Shown here one piece after another: positions 6,759 through 16,075 of a DNA stretch of 64,000 nt (positions are counted from its first letter, which is position 1; the number at the start of each line of letters is the position of its first letter). The notes beneath the pieces are model-generated. The model saw nothing but the letters and a program-made list of their open reading frames with translations, had not been told where the DNA came from and searched no databases. The position numbers and the translations under genes were made by a program. Source of the DNA: Marinobacter sp. LA51 (lineage in GTDB: Bacteria > Pseudomonadota > Gammaproteobacteria > Pseudomonadales > Oleiphilaceae). The stretch covers positions 2,108,001 through 2,172,000 of the forward strand of contig NZ_AP028070.1 in the NCBI RefSeq assembly GCF_030297175.1, written 5' to 3'.

Positions 6759-9352
6759 GCGGCGCCCTCCGCCTCCAGGAAGTCCTGGGCAAACCGCTGC
6801 AGAACGCCGCCCGCGGTATAGATGGAGAGCTCCTCAGCGGTATCCAGGCGACAGATCACCGGAACATGCTCGGTGCTGCCGTTCTTACGATGAATAACCA
6901 GCGTCATTTCCGCTTTCGGCGCGGCAGTACCTTCCACGTCGTATGTCTCGGTGCCATCAAGCGCCAGAGTCTGACGGGTTGTGCCGTCCTCAAACTGAAG
7001 CGGCATAACGCCCATACCCACCAGGTTGGTGCGGTGGATTCGCTCAAACCCTTCCGCAACAATGGCTTCAACGCCCGCCAGGGCAACGCCTTTGGCCGCC
7101 CAGTCACGGGAGGAGCCCTGACCATAATCCGCGCCGGCAATGATGATCAGCGGCTGTTTGCGTTCCATGTAAGTTTCGATTGCTTCCCACATGCGTGTCA
7201 CTTTGCCTTCGGGCTCAACGCGCGCCAGCGAACCTTGCTTCACATTGCCATTTTCATCCCGAACCATTTCATTGAACAGTTTCGGGTTGGCGAAGGTCGC
7301 GCGCTGTGCCGTTAGGTGGTCACCACGGTGGGTCGCGTAGGAGTTGAAGTCTTCCTCCGGCACGCCCATTTTGTGCAGGTATTCACCCGCCGCACTGTTC
7401 ATCATAATGGCGTTGGACGGCGACAGGTGGTCGGTGGTGATGTTGTCCGGCAGGATCGCCAGCGGACGCATTCCCTTGAGCTCCTTCTCCCCGGCCAATC
7501 CACCTTCCCAATAAGGCGGGCGGCGGATGTACGTGCTCTGCGGACGCCACTCGTAGTTCGGGTTGGTTTTAGCGTTAGCATCACGGGTGATGTCGAACAT
7601 CGGAATGTAGGTGCTACGGAACTGTTCCGGCTTAACACTGGTTTTAACGATGGAGTCGATTTCTTCATCGCTCGGCCAGATGTCTTTCAGAGTGACCGCA
7701 TTGCCTTCCTGATCGTAACCCAGGACATCCTTTTCAATATCGAAGCGGATAGTGCCTGCGATCGCGTACGCCACAACCAGCGGTGGTGATGCCAGGAACG
7801 CCTGCTTGGCGTATGGGTGAATACGGCCGTCGAAGTTACGGTTGCCGGACAGAACAGCCGTTGAGTAGAGATCGCGGTCAACGATTTCCTTCTGGATTTC
7901 CGGATCCAGCGCACCACTCATGCCATTGCAGGTGGTACAGGCAAAGGCAACAACACCAAAGCCAAGATTCTCCAGCTCAGGTAGCAGTTCTGCTTCTTCC
8001 AGATACATCTTGACCGTTTTGGAGCCCGGTGCCAGTGACGACTTCACCCAGGGCTTTCGGGTAAGGCCCAGCTTGTTGGCATTGCGGGCGATCAGGCCTG
8101 CGGCCACCATGTTCCTCGGGTTCGAGGTGTTGGTGCAGCTGGTGATAGCGGCGATGATGACCGCGCCATCCGGCATCCTGCCCTCTTCCTGCTCCCATTC
8201 GCCGGCAATGCCGCGCTTGGCCAGCTCGGAGGTGGGCAGATGAGCATGGGGGTTGGACGGGCCGGCAAGGGTCCGCTCAACTGTGGAAAGATCAAAGGTC
8301 AGAATCCGCTCGTATTCCGCGGACTTCAGGCTGTCGGCCCACAGGCCTGTGTGCTTGGCGTAGTTCTCGACCAGCGCAACCTGATCATCTTCGCGCCCGG
8401 TCAGTTTCAGGTAATCAATGGTCTGGCCGTCGATGTAGAACATGGCGGCGGTAGCACCATACTCCGGCGTCATGTTCGAGATCGTTGCGCGATCGCCAAC
8501 CGTCAGGCTGTCGGCGCCCTCGCCAAAGAACTCAAGATAAGCACCGACTACCCGCTCCTTACGCAGGAACTCAGTCAAGGCCAGTACCATGTCGGTACTG
8601 GTAATGCCCGGGCGCAGCTTGCCCGTCAACGCAACACCCACAATGTCTGGAAGCCGCATCATGGATGCTCGGCCGAGCATAACGCTCTCCGCTTCCAGAC
8701 CGCCGACGCCTACAGAAATAACGCCCAGCGCATCGACCATCGGCGTGTGGCTATCGGTACCTACACAGGTATCTGGAAACGCCACGCCGCCGCGTGATTG
8801 CACCACCGGAGACATCTTCTCCAGGTTGATCTGGTGCATGATGCCGTTGCCCGGTGGAATCACATCCACGTTTTCGAACGCGGTCTTGGTCCAGTCGATG
8901 AAATGGAACCGGTCGTCGTTGCGACGGTCTTCAACCGCCCGGTTCTTTTCAAATGCGTCTTTCTCGAAGCCCGCGTGTTCAACGGCCAGTGAATGGTCGA
9001 CGATCAACTGCGTTGGCACGACCGGGTTAACCTTGGCGGGATCGCCGCCCTTCTCCGCAATCGCGTCCCGGAGACCGGCCAGGTCGACCAGGGCGGTCTG
9101 ACCAAGAATGTCGTGACACACCACGCGGGCGGGATACCACGGGAAATCCAGATCCCGCTTGCGCTCGATCAGCTGTTTCAGGGAGTCAGTCAGCATCTCG
9201 GGATCGCAACGGCGAACCAGCTGCTCTGCCAGAATCCTCGAGGTGTAAGGAAGCTTTTCGTAGGCGCCCGGCTGAATGTCTTCAACAGCCTGGCGGGTAT
9301 CGAAATAATCCAGGTCGGTGCCCGGTAGCGGTTTGCGGTAGTCAGTATTCAT
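6755..9352 (-). CDS. acnD: Fe/S-dependent 2-methylisocitrate dehydratase AcnD
   Basis: AcnD (865 residues) is the aconitase-family enzyme that dehydrates 2-methylcitrate to the trans isomer of 2-methylaconitate. Iron-sulfur ligand cysteines are visible in AITSCTNTSNPRN and FACTTCNGMSGALDP; substrate-site stretches include GADYGQGSSRDWAAKG. The start MNTDYRKPLPGTDLDYFD at 9352 agrees with the family. The frame is open a further 141 bases upstream, but that would run into prpC and adds no recognisable sequence, so I reject the longer form. It follows prpC and is translationally coupled to prpF. Confidence 0.95.
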   Translation of the reverse strand: MNTDYRKPLPGTDLDYFDTRQAVEDIQPGAYEKLPYTSRILAEQLVRRCDPEMLTDSLKQLIERKRDLDFPWYPARVVCHDILGQTALVDLAGLRDAIAEKGGDPAKVNPVVPTQLIVDHSLAVEHAGFEKDAFEKNRAVEDRRNDDRFHFIDWTKTAFENVDVIPPGNGIMHQINLEKMSPVVQSRGGVAFPDTCVGTDSHTPMVDALGVISVGVGGLEAESVMLGRASMMRLPDIVGVALTGKLRPGITSTDMVLALTEFLRKERVVGAYLEFFGEGADSLTVGDRATISNMTPEYGATAAMFYIDGQTIDYLKLTGREDDQVALVENYAKHTGLWADSLKSAEYERILTFDLSTVERTLAGPSNPHAHLPTSELAKRGIAGEWEQEEGRMPDGAVIIAAITSCTNTSNPRNMVAAGLIARNANKLGLTRKPWVKSSLAPGSKTVKMYLEEAELLPELENLGFGVVAFACTTCNGMSGALDPEIQKEIVDRDLYSTAVLSGNRNFDGRIHPYAKQAFLASPPLVVAYAIAGTIRFDIEKDVLGYDQEGNAVTLKDIWPSDEEIDSIVKTSVKPEQFRSTYIPMFDITRDANAKTNPNYEWRPQSTYIRRPPYWEGGLAGEKELKGMRPLAILPDNITTDHLSPSNAIMMNSAAGEYLHKMGVPEEDFNSYATHRGDHLTAQRATFANPKLFNEMVRDENGNVKQGSLARVEPEGKVTRMWEAIETYMERKQPLIIIAGADYGQGSSRDWAAKGVALAGVEAIVAEGFERIHRTNLVGMGVMPLQFEDGTTRQTLALDGTETYDVEGTAAPKAEMTLVIHRKNGSTEHVPVICRLDTAEELSIYTAGGVLQRFAQDFLEAEGAA

Positions 9353-9395
9353 GGCCAGAAACTCATATCGGAAAATCGAAGGTGTGGGCGGAACC

Positions 9396-9425
9396 GGCGC
9401 TCTCCTGAACTCGCGGGAGAGCGCC
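9396..9425 (-). other. Intercistronic hairpin between prpC and acnD
   Basis: GGCGCTCTCC (9396-9405) and GGGAGAGCGCC (9415-9425) form a perfect stem of at least ten pairs with a loop of about nine bases. No T-run follows on the minus strand, so it is not a standard terminator. It may stabilise or separate the prpBC and acnD-prpF parts of the message. Confidence 0.5.
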
Positions 9426-9434
9426 CTGCCCGTC

Positions 9435-10565
9435 TTATGGACGCTCGTCGATGGGCACCCACTCCGAGTCCGCCGGGCCGGTGTATTCGGCACTGGGGCG
9501 GATAATGCGGTTGTTTTCCCGCTGCTCTTTCACGTGTGCCGTCCAACCGGACACCCGGGACATCACAAAAATAGGCGTGAACAGCTCGGTCGGAATGCCC
9601 ATGAAGTGGTACGCCGATGCGTGGAAGAAATCGGCGTTGCAGAACAGTTTTTTCTCGCGCCACATCACCTCTTCACAACGGACCGATACCGGGTAAAGCA
9701 CGGTATCGCCAACTTCATCCGCCAGCTTCTTGGACCATTGCTTGATGATCGCATTACGCGGGTCAGATTCCTTGTAGATGGCATGGCCAAAGCCCATGAT
9801 CTTCTCTTTTCGGGCCAGCATGCCCATCAGGCCTTCTTCCGCCTCGTCCGCTGTCTGGAACTTCTGAATCAGCGCCATGGCAGCTTCGTTAGCACCACCG
9901 TGCAACGGCCCACGGAGGGTACCGATGGCGCCTGTCACGCAGCTGTGGATGTCGGACAGAGTGGAAGCACAAACACGGGCGGTGAAGGTGGACGCATTGA
10001 ATTCGTGCTCCGCGTACAGAATCAGGGACACGTTCATCACCTTCTCATGCAACTCGCTGGGCTTTTTGCCGTGCAGCAGTTCCAGGAAGTGGCCACCAAT
10101 GGAATCTACATCACTGTCGGTTTCGATCCGAACACCCTCGTGGGCGAAGCGGTACCAGTAAGTGATGATGGACGGGAACACCGCCAGCATACGGTCGATC
10201 TTGTCATCCTGTTCGGAAAAATCCGCTTCGGTTTCCAGATTACCCAGCATGGAGCAACCGGTACGCATCACATCCATGGGATGGGCGTCTTTCGGGATTT
10301 GTTCCAGCACCGTCGTCAGAGCGTCCGGCAACCCACGCAGGCTATGCAGCTTCTGCTTGTAGGCATCAAGCTCCTGACGGTTTGGCAGCTTACCTCTCAA
10401 AAGTAGGTAAGCGATTTCTTCAAACTGCGCCTTCTCGGCCAGATCGGCGATTTCATAACCTCGATACGTCAGGCCTGCTCCGGATTGGCCGACAGTACAC
10501 AGCGCCGTTTGGCCGGCTACCTGTCCGCGCAGTCCAGCGCCTTCGAGTTTCTTCGCTTCAGCCAT
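9435..10565 (-). CDS. prpC: 2-methylcitrate synthase PrpC
   Basis: PrpC (376 residues) condenses propionyl-CoA with oxaloacetate to 2-methylcitrate. It belongs to the citrate synthase family: the catalytic His/Asp region is seen in AEHEFNASTFTARVCAS and the signature in GFGHAIYKESDPRN. Length and start (MAEAKKLEGAGLRGQVAG) fit the methylcitrate synthase subgroup rather than the longer TCA citrate synthase, and placement between prpB and acnD decides the function. Confidence 0.95.
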   Translation of the reverse strand: MAEAKKLEGAGLRGQVAGQTALCTVGQSGAGLTYRGYEIADLAEKAQFEEIAYLLLRGKLPNRQELDAYKQKLHSLRGLPDALTTVLEQIPKDAHPMDVMRTGCSMLGNLETEADFSEQDDKIDRMLAVFPSIITYWYRFAHEGVRIETDSDVDSIGGHFLELLHGKKPSELHEKVMNVSLILYAEHEFNASTFTARVCASTLSDIHSCVTGAIGTLRGPLHGGANEAAMALIQKFQTADEAEEGLMGMLARKEKIMGFGHAIYKESDPRNAIIKQWSKKLADEVGDTVLYPVSVRCEEVMWREKKLFCNADFFHASAYHFMGIPTELFTPIFVMSRVSGWTAHVKEQRENNRIIRPSAEYTGPADSEWVPIDERP

Positions 10566-10610
10566 TGTTCCTCTCCCTCATCTCAAGATGATCATCAGTC
10601 ACGTATCGAA

Positions 10611-11498
10611 TTAGTTTTTTTGTTGCTGGAAGAGTTGGTCCAGCTTCTGTTCAAACTCGTGGTAATTCAGGAAATCGTAGAGCTCCATGCGCGTCTGCAT
10701 GAGGTCAACGACATCTTTCTGATCGCCCTTATCCAGAATGTTCTGGTAAACCGTCAGGGCCGCCTTGTTCATGGCACGGAAAGCACTCAGCGGATACAAC
10801 ACCATGTCAGCGCCGGCTTCGCCCAATTCCTTGCGGTTATACAGAGGCGTGGCGCCAAACTCGGTGATATTGGCCAGAATCGGTACATCCAGCGCCTCGG
10901 AAAAGGCTTTGTAGTGCTCGAGTTCGGTAACCGCTTCCGCAAAGATACCGTCTGCCCCGGCCTCGATGCAGGCCTTCGCGCGCTCAATGGCGGCGTCCAG
11001 GCCTTCCTTCTGAAACGCATCGGTGCGGGCCATAATGAAGAAATCATCGTTTTCACGGGCGTCTACGGCCGCCTTGATGCGATCGACCATTTCTTCCTGG
11101 GAGACGATTTCCTTGTTAGGCCGGTGTCCGCAGCGCTTCTGTGCAACCTGGTCCTCGATATGGACAGCAGCAGCACCGGCACGTTCCATTTCCCGAATGG
11201 TTCGACCGATATTGAAAGCACCGCCCCAGCCAGTGTCAATATCCACCAGCAGCGGAAGATCACAGGCTGCAGTAATCCTGCGAACGTCCTCAACCACATC
11301 GTTCATCGTGGTCATTCCGAGATCCGGCAAACCGTAAGAGGCGTTGGCCACACCGCCACCGGACAGATAGATGGCCTGATGCCCTACTTTCTGAGCCATC
11401 ATTGCACTGTAAGCATTGACGGTTCCAACGATCTGGAGCGGCTTATTTTCGTTCAGGGCTTTCCGGAAACGTGCGCCCGGAGATAGTTTGCTGGACAT
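10611..11498 (-). CDS. prpB: 2-methylisocitrate lyase PrpB
   Basis: PrpB (295 residues) splits 2-methylisocitrate into pyruvate and succinate, closing the methylcitrate cycle. The isocitrate-lyase-superfamily catalytic signature KRCGH is present, with the substrate-binding start [16 protein letters not shown] and metal site VDIDTGWGG. The ATG at 11498 has GAGG about nine bases upstream. It is the first enzyme gene after prpR; the 42-base gap contains two direct copies of GTTCGAATTA (11515-11524 and 11529-11538) of unknown role. Confidence 0.95.
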   Translation of the reverse strand: MSSKLSPGARFRKALNENKPLQIVGTVNAYSAMMAQKVGHQAIYLSGGGVANASYGLPDLGMTTMNDVVEDVRRITAACDLPLLVDIDTGWGGAFNIGRTIREMERAGAAAVHIEDQVAQKRCGHRPNKEIVSQEEMVDRIKAAVDARENDDFFIMARTDAFQKEGLDAAIERAKACIEAGADGIFAEAVTELEHYKAFSEALDVPILANITEFGATPLYNRKELGEAGADMVLYPLSAFRAMNKAALTVYQNILDKGDQKDVVDLMQTRMELYDFLNYHEFEQKLDQLFQQQKN

Positions 11499-11540
11499 AG
11501 TGCATTTCCTCTTCGTTCGAATTAGTTGGTTCGAATTAAC

Positions 11541-12221
11541 TCAAATAGTTAACACGCCATCTTGAATCTGTTTTTCAATATTTCGGCGAGCAGCGTTAAT
11601 GTGTCTTTTCATCAGAAATTCGGCGAGTTCGCCGTCGCGCTGAGCGATGGCTTCGACGATACGGCGGTGTTCCCCGAGCGCACGATGGGGGCGCCCGGCT
11701 GAGGTACTCAACCGGTAACGGTACATTCGCACCATGTAATACAGATCGCCCAGTAGCATCTGGGCCAGTTTGGTATTGCGGCTACCGGTGGCGATCCGGT
11801 GATGGAAATCGTAATCCCCTTCGGCTTGATAGTAGGCCTGTCCCTGGGCTTCGTCGATCATTTGTTCATGGGCATCCAGGGTGGCCAGCAGATCAGCAAT
11901 TTCGCTGTCGGTCATCCGTTCGGCAGCCTGGCGCGCAGCCAAACCTTCCATGTTCTCCCGGATTAAATAGAGTTCCAGGAGTTCGGCAGCGCTGACCGCC
12001 ACCACTTTGACACCGGCATGGGGCCTTCGCACCAATAAACCACGAGACTCCAGGCGACCAATCGCCTCCCGAAGAGGCCCACGGGTAAGATTAAAGCGGG
12101 TACAAAGCTCAAGTTCGCCGATTTTTTCGCCAGGCGCGAGCTCACCTTTTACGATTGCCGTTTGCAGACAATCAAACGCTTCATCAGCTCTTGTGTATAC
12201 CGGAGGGCTATTTTCTCTCAT
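11541..12221 (-). CDS. prpR: GntR-family (FCD) regulator of the methylcitrate operon
   Basis: This 226-residue protein has an N-terminal winged helix (residues 12-75, with LCTRFNLTRGPLREAIGRLE as the recognition region) and an all-helical FCD ligand domain. It is first in the prp operon, a position where GntR-type propionate regulators occur in marine gammaproteobacteria; it is not the sigma-54 activator also called PrpR in enterics. The probable inducer is a methylcitrate-cycle intermediate (inference). No good ribosome site precedes the ATG at 12221, and an operator-like palindrome sits directly against it. The gene symbol follows position only. Confidence 0.8.
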   Translation of the reverse strand: MRENSPPVYTRADEAFDCLQTAIVKGELAPGEKIGELELCTRFNLTRGPLREAIGRLESRGLLVRRPHAGVKVVAVSAAELLELYLIRENMEGLAARQAAERMTDSEIADLLATLDAHEQMIDEAQGQAYYQAEGDYDFHHRIATGSRNTKLAQMLLGDLYYMVRMYRYRLSTSAGRPHRALGEHRRIVEAIAQRDGELAEFLMKRHINAARRNIEKQIQDGVLTI

Positions 12222-12224
12222 GCT

Positions 12225-12318
12225 TTGTCAACAAAACCGAAGTAATTTCTAGAAAACTACTCCTCACACCGGTTATTGTCAACAAAGCAGCGATTGGACC
12301 CGAGAAAATTGTTAACAG
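12225..12318. promoter_or_regulatory. Cluster of three TTGT-N2-ACAA operator-like palindromes upstream of the prp operon
   Basis: Two identical palindromes TTGTCAACAA occur at 12225-12234 and 12276-12285, and a near copy TTGTTAACAG at 12309-12318. TTGT-N2-ACAA resembles operators of FadR/FCD-type GntR repressors. The middle site contains the -35 element of the predicted prp promoter and the first touches the prpR start codon, so binding could repress both transcription and prpR itself. Autoregulation by PrpR is inference. Confidence 0.55.
12254..12282 (-). promoter_or_regulatory. Predicted promoter of the prp operon
   Basis: A perfect -35 TTGACA (12277-12282, minus strand) is followed after 17 bases by TAGTTT (12254-12259), a weak -10. 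The -35 lies inside an operator-like palindrome. The weak -10 lowers confidence. Confidence 0.4.
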
Positions 12319-12331
12319 CCCAATTCGTCAG

Positions 12332-13918
12332 TCAATACAGTTCGCGCTCATGCTTAGGAGGTGGCGAGTACTGATACACCCAGGTTTCAGTCAGCACTTC
12401 CTGGCCAACCTTGAGCACCACCGAAAGATTGATTGGCTCAAGGGAGTCATCTGGTACAAGGTCAAACATCACCCGATACCCCTGGATAGATGCCAGCGGG
12501 CGGGCAGACGTTATTTCCACCGAGCCACGGCTAACCGATATTTCAGGCTCTATCCCGGCATCGTCTCCGAGCATTTCGAGCATCCCACCGGCGAAATCGA
12601 TGGCAAACCGGCGAGAGAAGTACTCGCGCTCCTGGCCAACAACCCCACCCAATCCAGTTCGGGTCGCCCTTGCAGTCGCCAATTCCCCCTTACCCAATGG
12701 CAACTCGGCTCCCCAGTTCAGGCGATAGCCGAACAGGTACTCAGTTCCTGGTTTTAGGGCTTCCTCTGGGTTCCAGTACGCGACGATGTTGTCGAAGGTT
12801 TCGTCAACGGTCGGAATCTCAACCAGGTCAATGCGCCCTGCTCCCCATTCGTTCTTTGGCTCTACCCAAAGACTTGGCCGGCGTTCGTAGAACACGCCAT
12901 CATCCTGATAGTGATCGAACTTTCTGTCTCGCTGGAGCAGCCCGAATCCCTTTGGACTATTGTCAACAAAACTGTTGTATCTCAACTCCCTTGGATTGAC
13001 CAATGGCCGCCAGATCCATTCACCATGACCGGTGTGGATCGAGAGACCATCGGAGTCATGGATTTCCGGACGCCAGTCATAGCCCATGCGCCGATCGTTC
13101 TCGCCCACTTGATACATACTTGTCAAAGGCGCGATACCTATCCGATCCAGCTGTTTCCGTGGGTAAAGGGCGACATCGACATCCATGACAAAATTTGCGC
13201 CTGGGTCCAACACGAAAGCGTATGCTCCGGTAACACTCGGCGATTCCAGCAAAGCCCACACTTTTAGTGCACGAGCCCCCGGCTTGGGCTTTTCCAACCA
13301 AAAGGCGGAAAATCGGGGGAACTCCTCTTCATCTGGACTGGCTGTATCAATCGCCAGCCCCCTCGCCGACATGCCATATTGCTTTTCCTTGCCCACCGCC
13401 CTGAAATAGCTTGCCCCAAGAAACGCGGCGAGATCGTATTGGAAGTCACTGTGGTGATGCAGTCGAAAGCCGGCAAAGCCAAGATCGGGAGGCAGATCTC
13501 CCAGCGGCTGCTCGCCCTCGTACTCGAAATACTCCGGATCGTAAGCCAACTCAGTGGCTTGACCGTCGACGACTTCATAGATTTTTACAGAAGTCTGGAA
13601 ATACAGTCCCAGATGGAAGAGCTGTATTTGAAAGGGTAATGGGGAATCACTCCACAGGGCATGCTCGGGCCTGAACCGTATAGCCTGATAGTCGTCCCAG
13701 GACAGGTTCTTCAGGGATTGCGGCAGTTCTCCTTTTTTGGATCGAAAATCCTGCCCGGAAAGATGCCTGGCATGCCCCTTGAGCCATTCGTAACTGAATG
13801 GCTTGCTTGCACCGTTTCCTGCATTACTCTCTTTGCCAGCGGCGTACAGCAACCCGCCCGGAAGGGCTTGAACTCCGACGCCCGCCACAAACAGCTGCAA
13901 CAATAGTCGTCGATCCAT
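12332..13918 (-). CDS. opgD: Periplasmic glucan biosynthesis protein OpgD
   Basis: OpgD (528 residues here) is a periplasmic protein that shapes the backbone of osmoregulated periplasmic glucans. It is a paralog of OpgG; both contain the MdoG fold with the HDSDGL(S/V)IH and RELRYNSF-type regions. The N-terminus MDRRLLLQLFVAGVGV has the Arg pair and short hydrophobic core of a Tat-type signal, as expected for OpgD. ATG 13918 was chosen because GGGAG lies nine bases upstream and the signal begins there; an upstream in-frame extension is possible but has no ribosome site. It is last in the opgG-opgH-opgD operon. Confidence 0.9.
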   Translation of the reverse strand: MDRRLLLQLFVAGVGVQALPGGLLYAAGKESNAGNGASKPFSYEWLKGHARHLSGQDFRSKKGELPQSLKNLSWDDYQAIRFRPEHALWSDSPLPFQIQLFHLGLYFQTSVKIYEVVDGQATELAYDPEYFEYEGEQPLGDLPPDLGFAGFRLHHHSDFQYDLAAFLGASYFRAVGKEKQYGMSARGLAIDTASPDEEEFPRFSAFWLEKPKPGARALKVWALLESPSVTGAYAFVLDPGANFVMDVDVALYPRKQLDRIGIAPLTSMYQVGENDRRMGYDWRPEIHDSDGLSIHTGHGEWIWRPLVNPRELRYNSFVDNSPKGFGLLQRDRKFDHYQDDGVFYERRPSLWVEPKNEWGAGRIDLVEIPTVDETFDNIVAYWNPEEALKPGTEYLFGYRLNWGAELPLGKGELATARATRTGLGGVVGQEREYFSRRFAIDFAGGMLEMLGDDAGIEPEISVSRGSVEITSARPLASIQGYRVMFDLVPDDSLEPINLSVVLKVGQEVLTETWVYQYSPPPKHERELY

Positions 13919-13978
13919 TTCTATCATCTCCCAATATTTAAACCTGAAACGCTCGCAACGGATTCCCAACAGCCTTAT

Positions 13979-16075
13979 CTAAACTTTCCGGTTTGCTGCC
14001 GTGCTGGTCAGGAGCTGAATACTCCGCCCCCAGTAACTGTCTTTTGGCGCTCGCCAGGCCATACGATGAAGCTCCTTCAACGTCGCCTTATCGCGTGCAA
14101 TTTGCGCCACCTCTGAATCGGTTAACGCACCAGGGCCCTGCTCTACACAACGATCACGAATCCGATGTAGCCTGGCCTGGCGAACGGCATTGAAAGCGTC
14201 CCGCCCCAGGGCCTGATGGATCTGGTTTATGCCCGGAACCAGCACAGCCTGCTGGAAAGGCGTCAGAACAGTTTCTGGCCGCTCTTCCGACCGATAACCC
14301 CGGGCCCGAGTAAGCAGCGACATTGGGCGCCGCTCCTCGGGAATCATCAGTATTCCTCTATTAAGCAGGCCAATCCCAAGAGCCTGGCGGCTTAGCAGAA
14401 CTGACGTTGGTGCGGACAATATCAATGGCACAGCCACAGGTAAGGACCAGAAGAAGAACAGCGGATCAAGCGTCCAGGCGAACCCCGCCCAACTGGCACC
14501 CACTGCCATTGCAGGCAACTGGGATCTCAGGCCATTCGACCAGGTCATCTCATCGGTGCGATTCTGTCCGGCCCATTTCAGGGTCAGATTGAGCAACGCC
14601 GCGATAACAAACCGGCTATGGGCCAACATCCGTATCGGCGCCAGCAGCACCGAGACTGCGATCTCGACGAACACACTGATCAGCAATCGGGGAAGCCCAC
14701 CAAACGATGTTGTCGTTCGATGGATCATCGAATCGAAAATCGCCAGGAATTTTGGCAGGAACAGCAACATCAGGGTACTCAGGGCCAAACCCAGCGCCCA
14801 TTCGGGTCGCCATTCCGGCCACAGAGGAAACAACCCCTGGTAACCCTCAGGAAAATAGTCGATCGGCGCCAGCGTCATTTGAGCCGCTTCAATGCTGGTC
14901 AGTATCAGAAACGCCAGCCACAGCGGCGAGGCGAGATAAGCCATGATGCCGTTGAGGAATGCCATTCGGTGGGCAAACCGAATCCCCGGTTCTCGCAACA
15001 TAATCCAGAGGTGCTGCAGGTTACCTTTAGCCCATCGATTGTCCCTGGCCAATTCGTCGCCCAAGGTTGGGGGCGATTCCTCATAACTTTCGCCAAGGTT
15101 CGGCTCCAGCCAGACCTCATAGCCAGCGCGCGCCATATAGGCGGCCTCGACAAAATCATGACTCATGATCGGGCCGCCAAACAGGCCGCGCCCCGGGAGC
15201 TTCCGCAATCCGCAGTGCTTCATGAACGGCTCAATACGCAGAATGGCATTGTGTCCCCAGAAAGCCGCATCACCCATCTGGATGGCAGCCAGGCCGGTGG
15301 CAAATAATGGCGAATAGAAGCGGTTGGCGAACTGCTGGATACGCGCGAACAAAGACTGTCCGTTAATGACGTTGGGGTTGGTTTGCAAGATCCCAATGCG
15401 GGGCTCACGCTCCATCAGCCGAACCATACGCACCAGCGTACGCCCACTAAGCAGGCTATCGGCGTCCAATACGATCATGTATTTGTGCCGACGGCCCCAG
15501 CGGCGCAGAAAATCCGCCACATTGCCACTCTTGAAATTAAGGTTGACTGGCCTGCGCCGGTAGAAAATCCGTCCCTCAGCACCCAACTCGCGGATCAAGT
15601 CGCTCCAGGCCACTTGCTCTTCCAGCCAGACATCCGGATTCCGGCTATCCGAGAGAATATAGAACTCGAAACTGTCCAGCTCGCCCTGATCCGCAATATC
15701 TCGATAGACAGCCTTGAGACCATCCAACGTCCAGCGAACCGGCTCATGGTAGATAGGAAGTATTACCGCGGTTTTCTTCAGCGGTGTGGCCTCCAGTTCG
15801 TCATCGGAATGGCGCTTAAGGCGAGAGTGGCGATCGCCACCGGTGAGTCGGATGACGAAGCCCCAGACTGCTGTCCAGAAACCGACGGCGATCCAGGCAT
15901 ACAGAATGGCAAAGAGAGAAAGGAGCCCCAGCTCCAGAGGGGTATTGCCATGATAGGGCAGGATCCATAGCAGATAGTATCCGGCGACAGCCGTTTGGCC
16001 GAACACCAGCAGTGCCATCAGGGATCGCCTGACCATTGCCACACGGCGCCAACGAGGGTTCTCAGTGGGATCCAC
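13979..16075 (-). CDS. opgH: Glucan glucosyltransferase OpgH, short form
   Basis: OpgH (about 698 residues) is the inner-membrane glycosyltransferase (GT2) that polymerises UDP-glucose into periplasmic glucan. The catalytic loop shows ILPIYHEP, LDADSLLSGRTL, the SHDFVEAAYMARAG acceptor region and the processivity motif NRWAKGN; membrane segments flank it on both sides. Compared with E. coli OpgH (847) it begins at the first membrane segment and lacks about 120 N-terminal residues, the part that in E. coli binds FtsZ and couples cell size to UDP-glucose. The GTG at 16075 has GGGAG six bases upstream; an ATG at 16105 is an alternative. It overlaps the upstream small gene by 14 bases. Confidence 0.92.
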   Translation of the reverse strand: MDPTENPRWRRVAMVRRSLMALLVFGQTAVAGYYLLWILPYHGNTPLELGLLSLFAILYAWIAVGFWTAVWGFVIRLTGGDRHSRLKRHSDDELEATPLKKTAVILPIYHEPVRWTLDGLKAVYRDIADQGELDSFEFYILSDSRNPDVWLEEQVAWSDLIRELGAEGRIFYRRRPVNLNFKSGNVADFLRRWGRRHKYMIVLDADSLLSGRTLVRMVRLMEREPRIGILQTNPNVINGQSLFARIQQFANRFYSPLFATGLAAIQMGDAAFWGHNAILRIEPFMKHCGLRKLPGRGLFGGPIMSHDFVEAAYMARAGYEVWLEPNLGESYEESPPTLGDELARDNRWAKGNLQHLWIMLREPGIRFAHRMAFLNGIMAYLASPLWLAFLILTSIEAAQMTLAPIDYFPEGYQGLFPLWPEWRPEWALGLALSTLMLLFLPKFLAIFDSMIHRTTTSFGGLPRLLISVFVEIAVSVLLAPIRMLAHSRFVIAALLNLTLKWAGQNRTDEMTWSNGLRSQLPAMAVGASWAGFAWTLDPLFFFWSLPVAVPLILSAPTSVLLSRQALGIGLLNRGILMIPEERRPMSLLTRARGYRSEERPETVLTPFQQAVLVPGINQIHQALGRDAFNAVRQARLHRIRDRCVEQGPGALTDSEVAQIARDKATLKELHRMAWRAPKDSYWGRSIQLLTSTAANRKV

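Noticed and set aside
9353..9493. 47-codon N-terminal extension of AcnD
   Set aside because: It would overlap prpC, has no family similarity, and the standard AcnD start lies at 9352.
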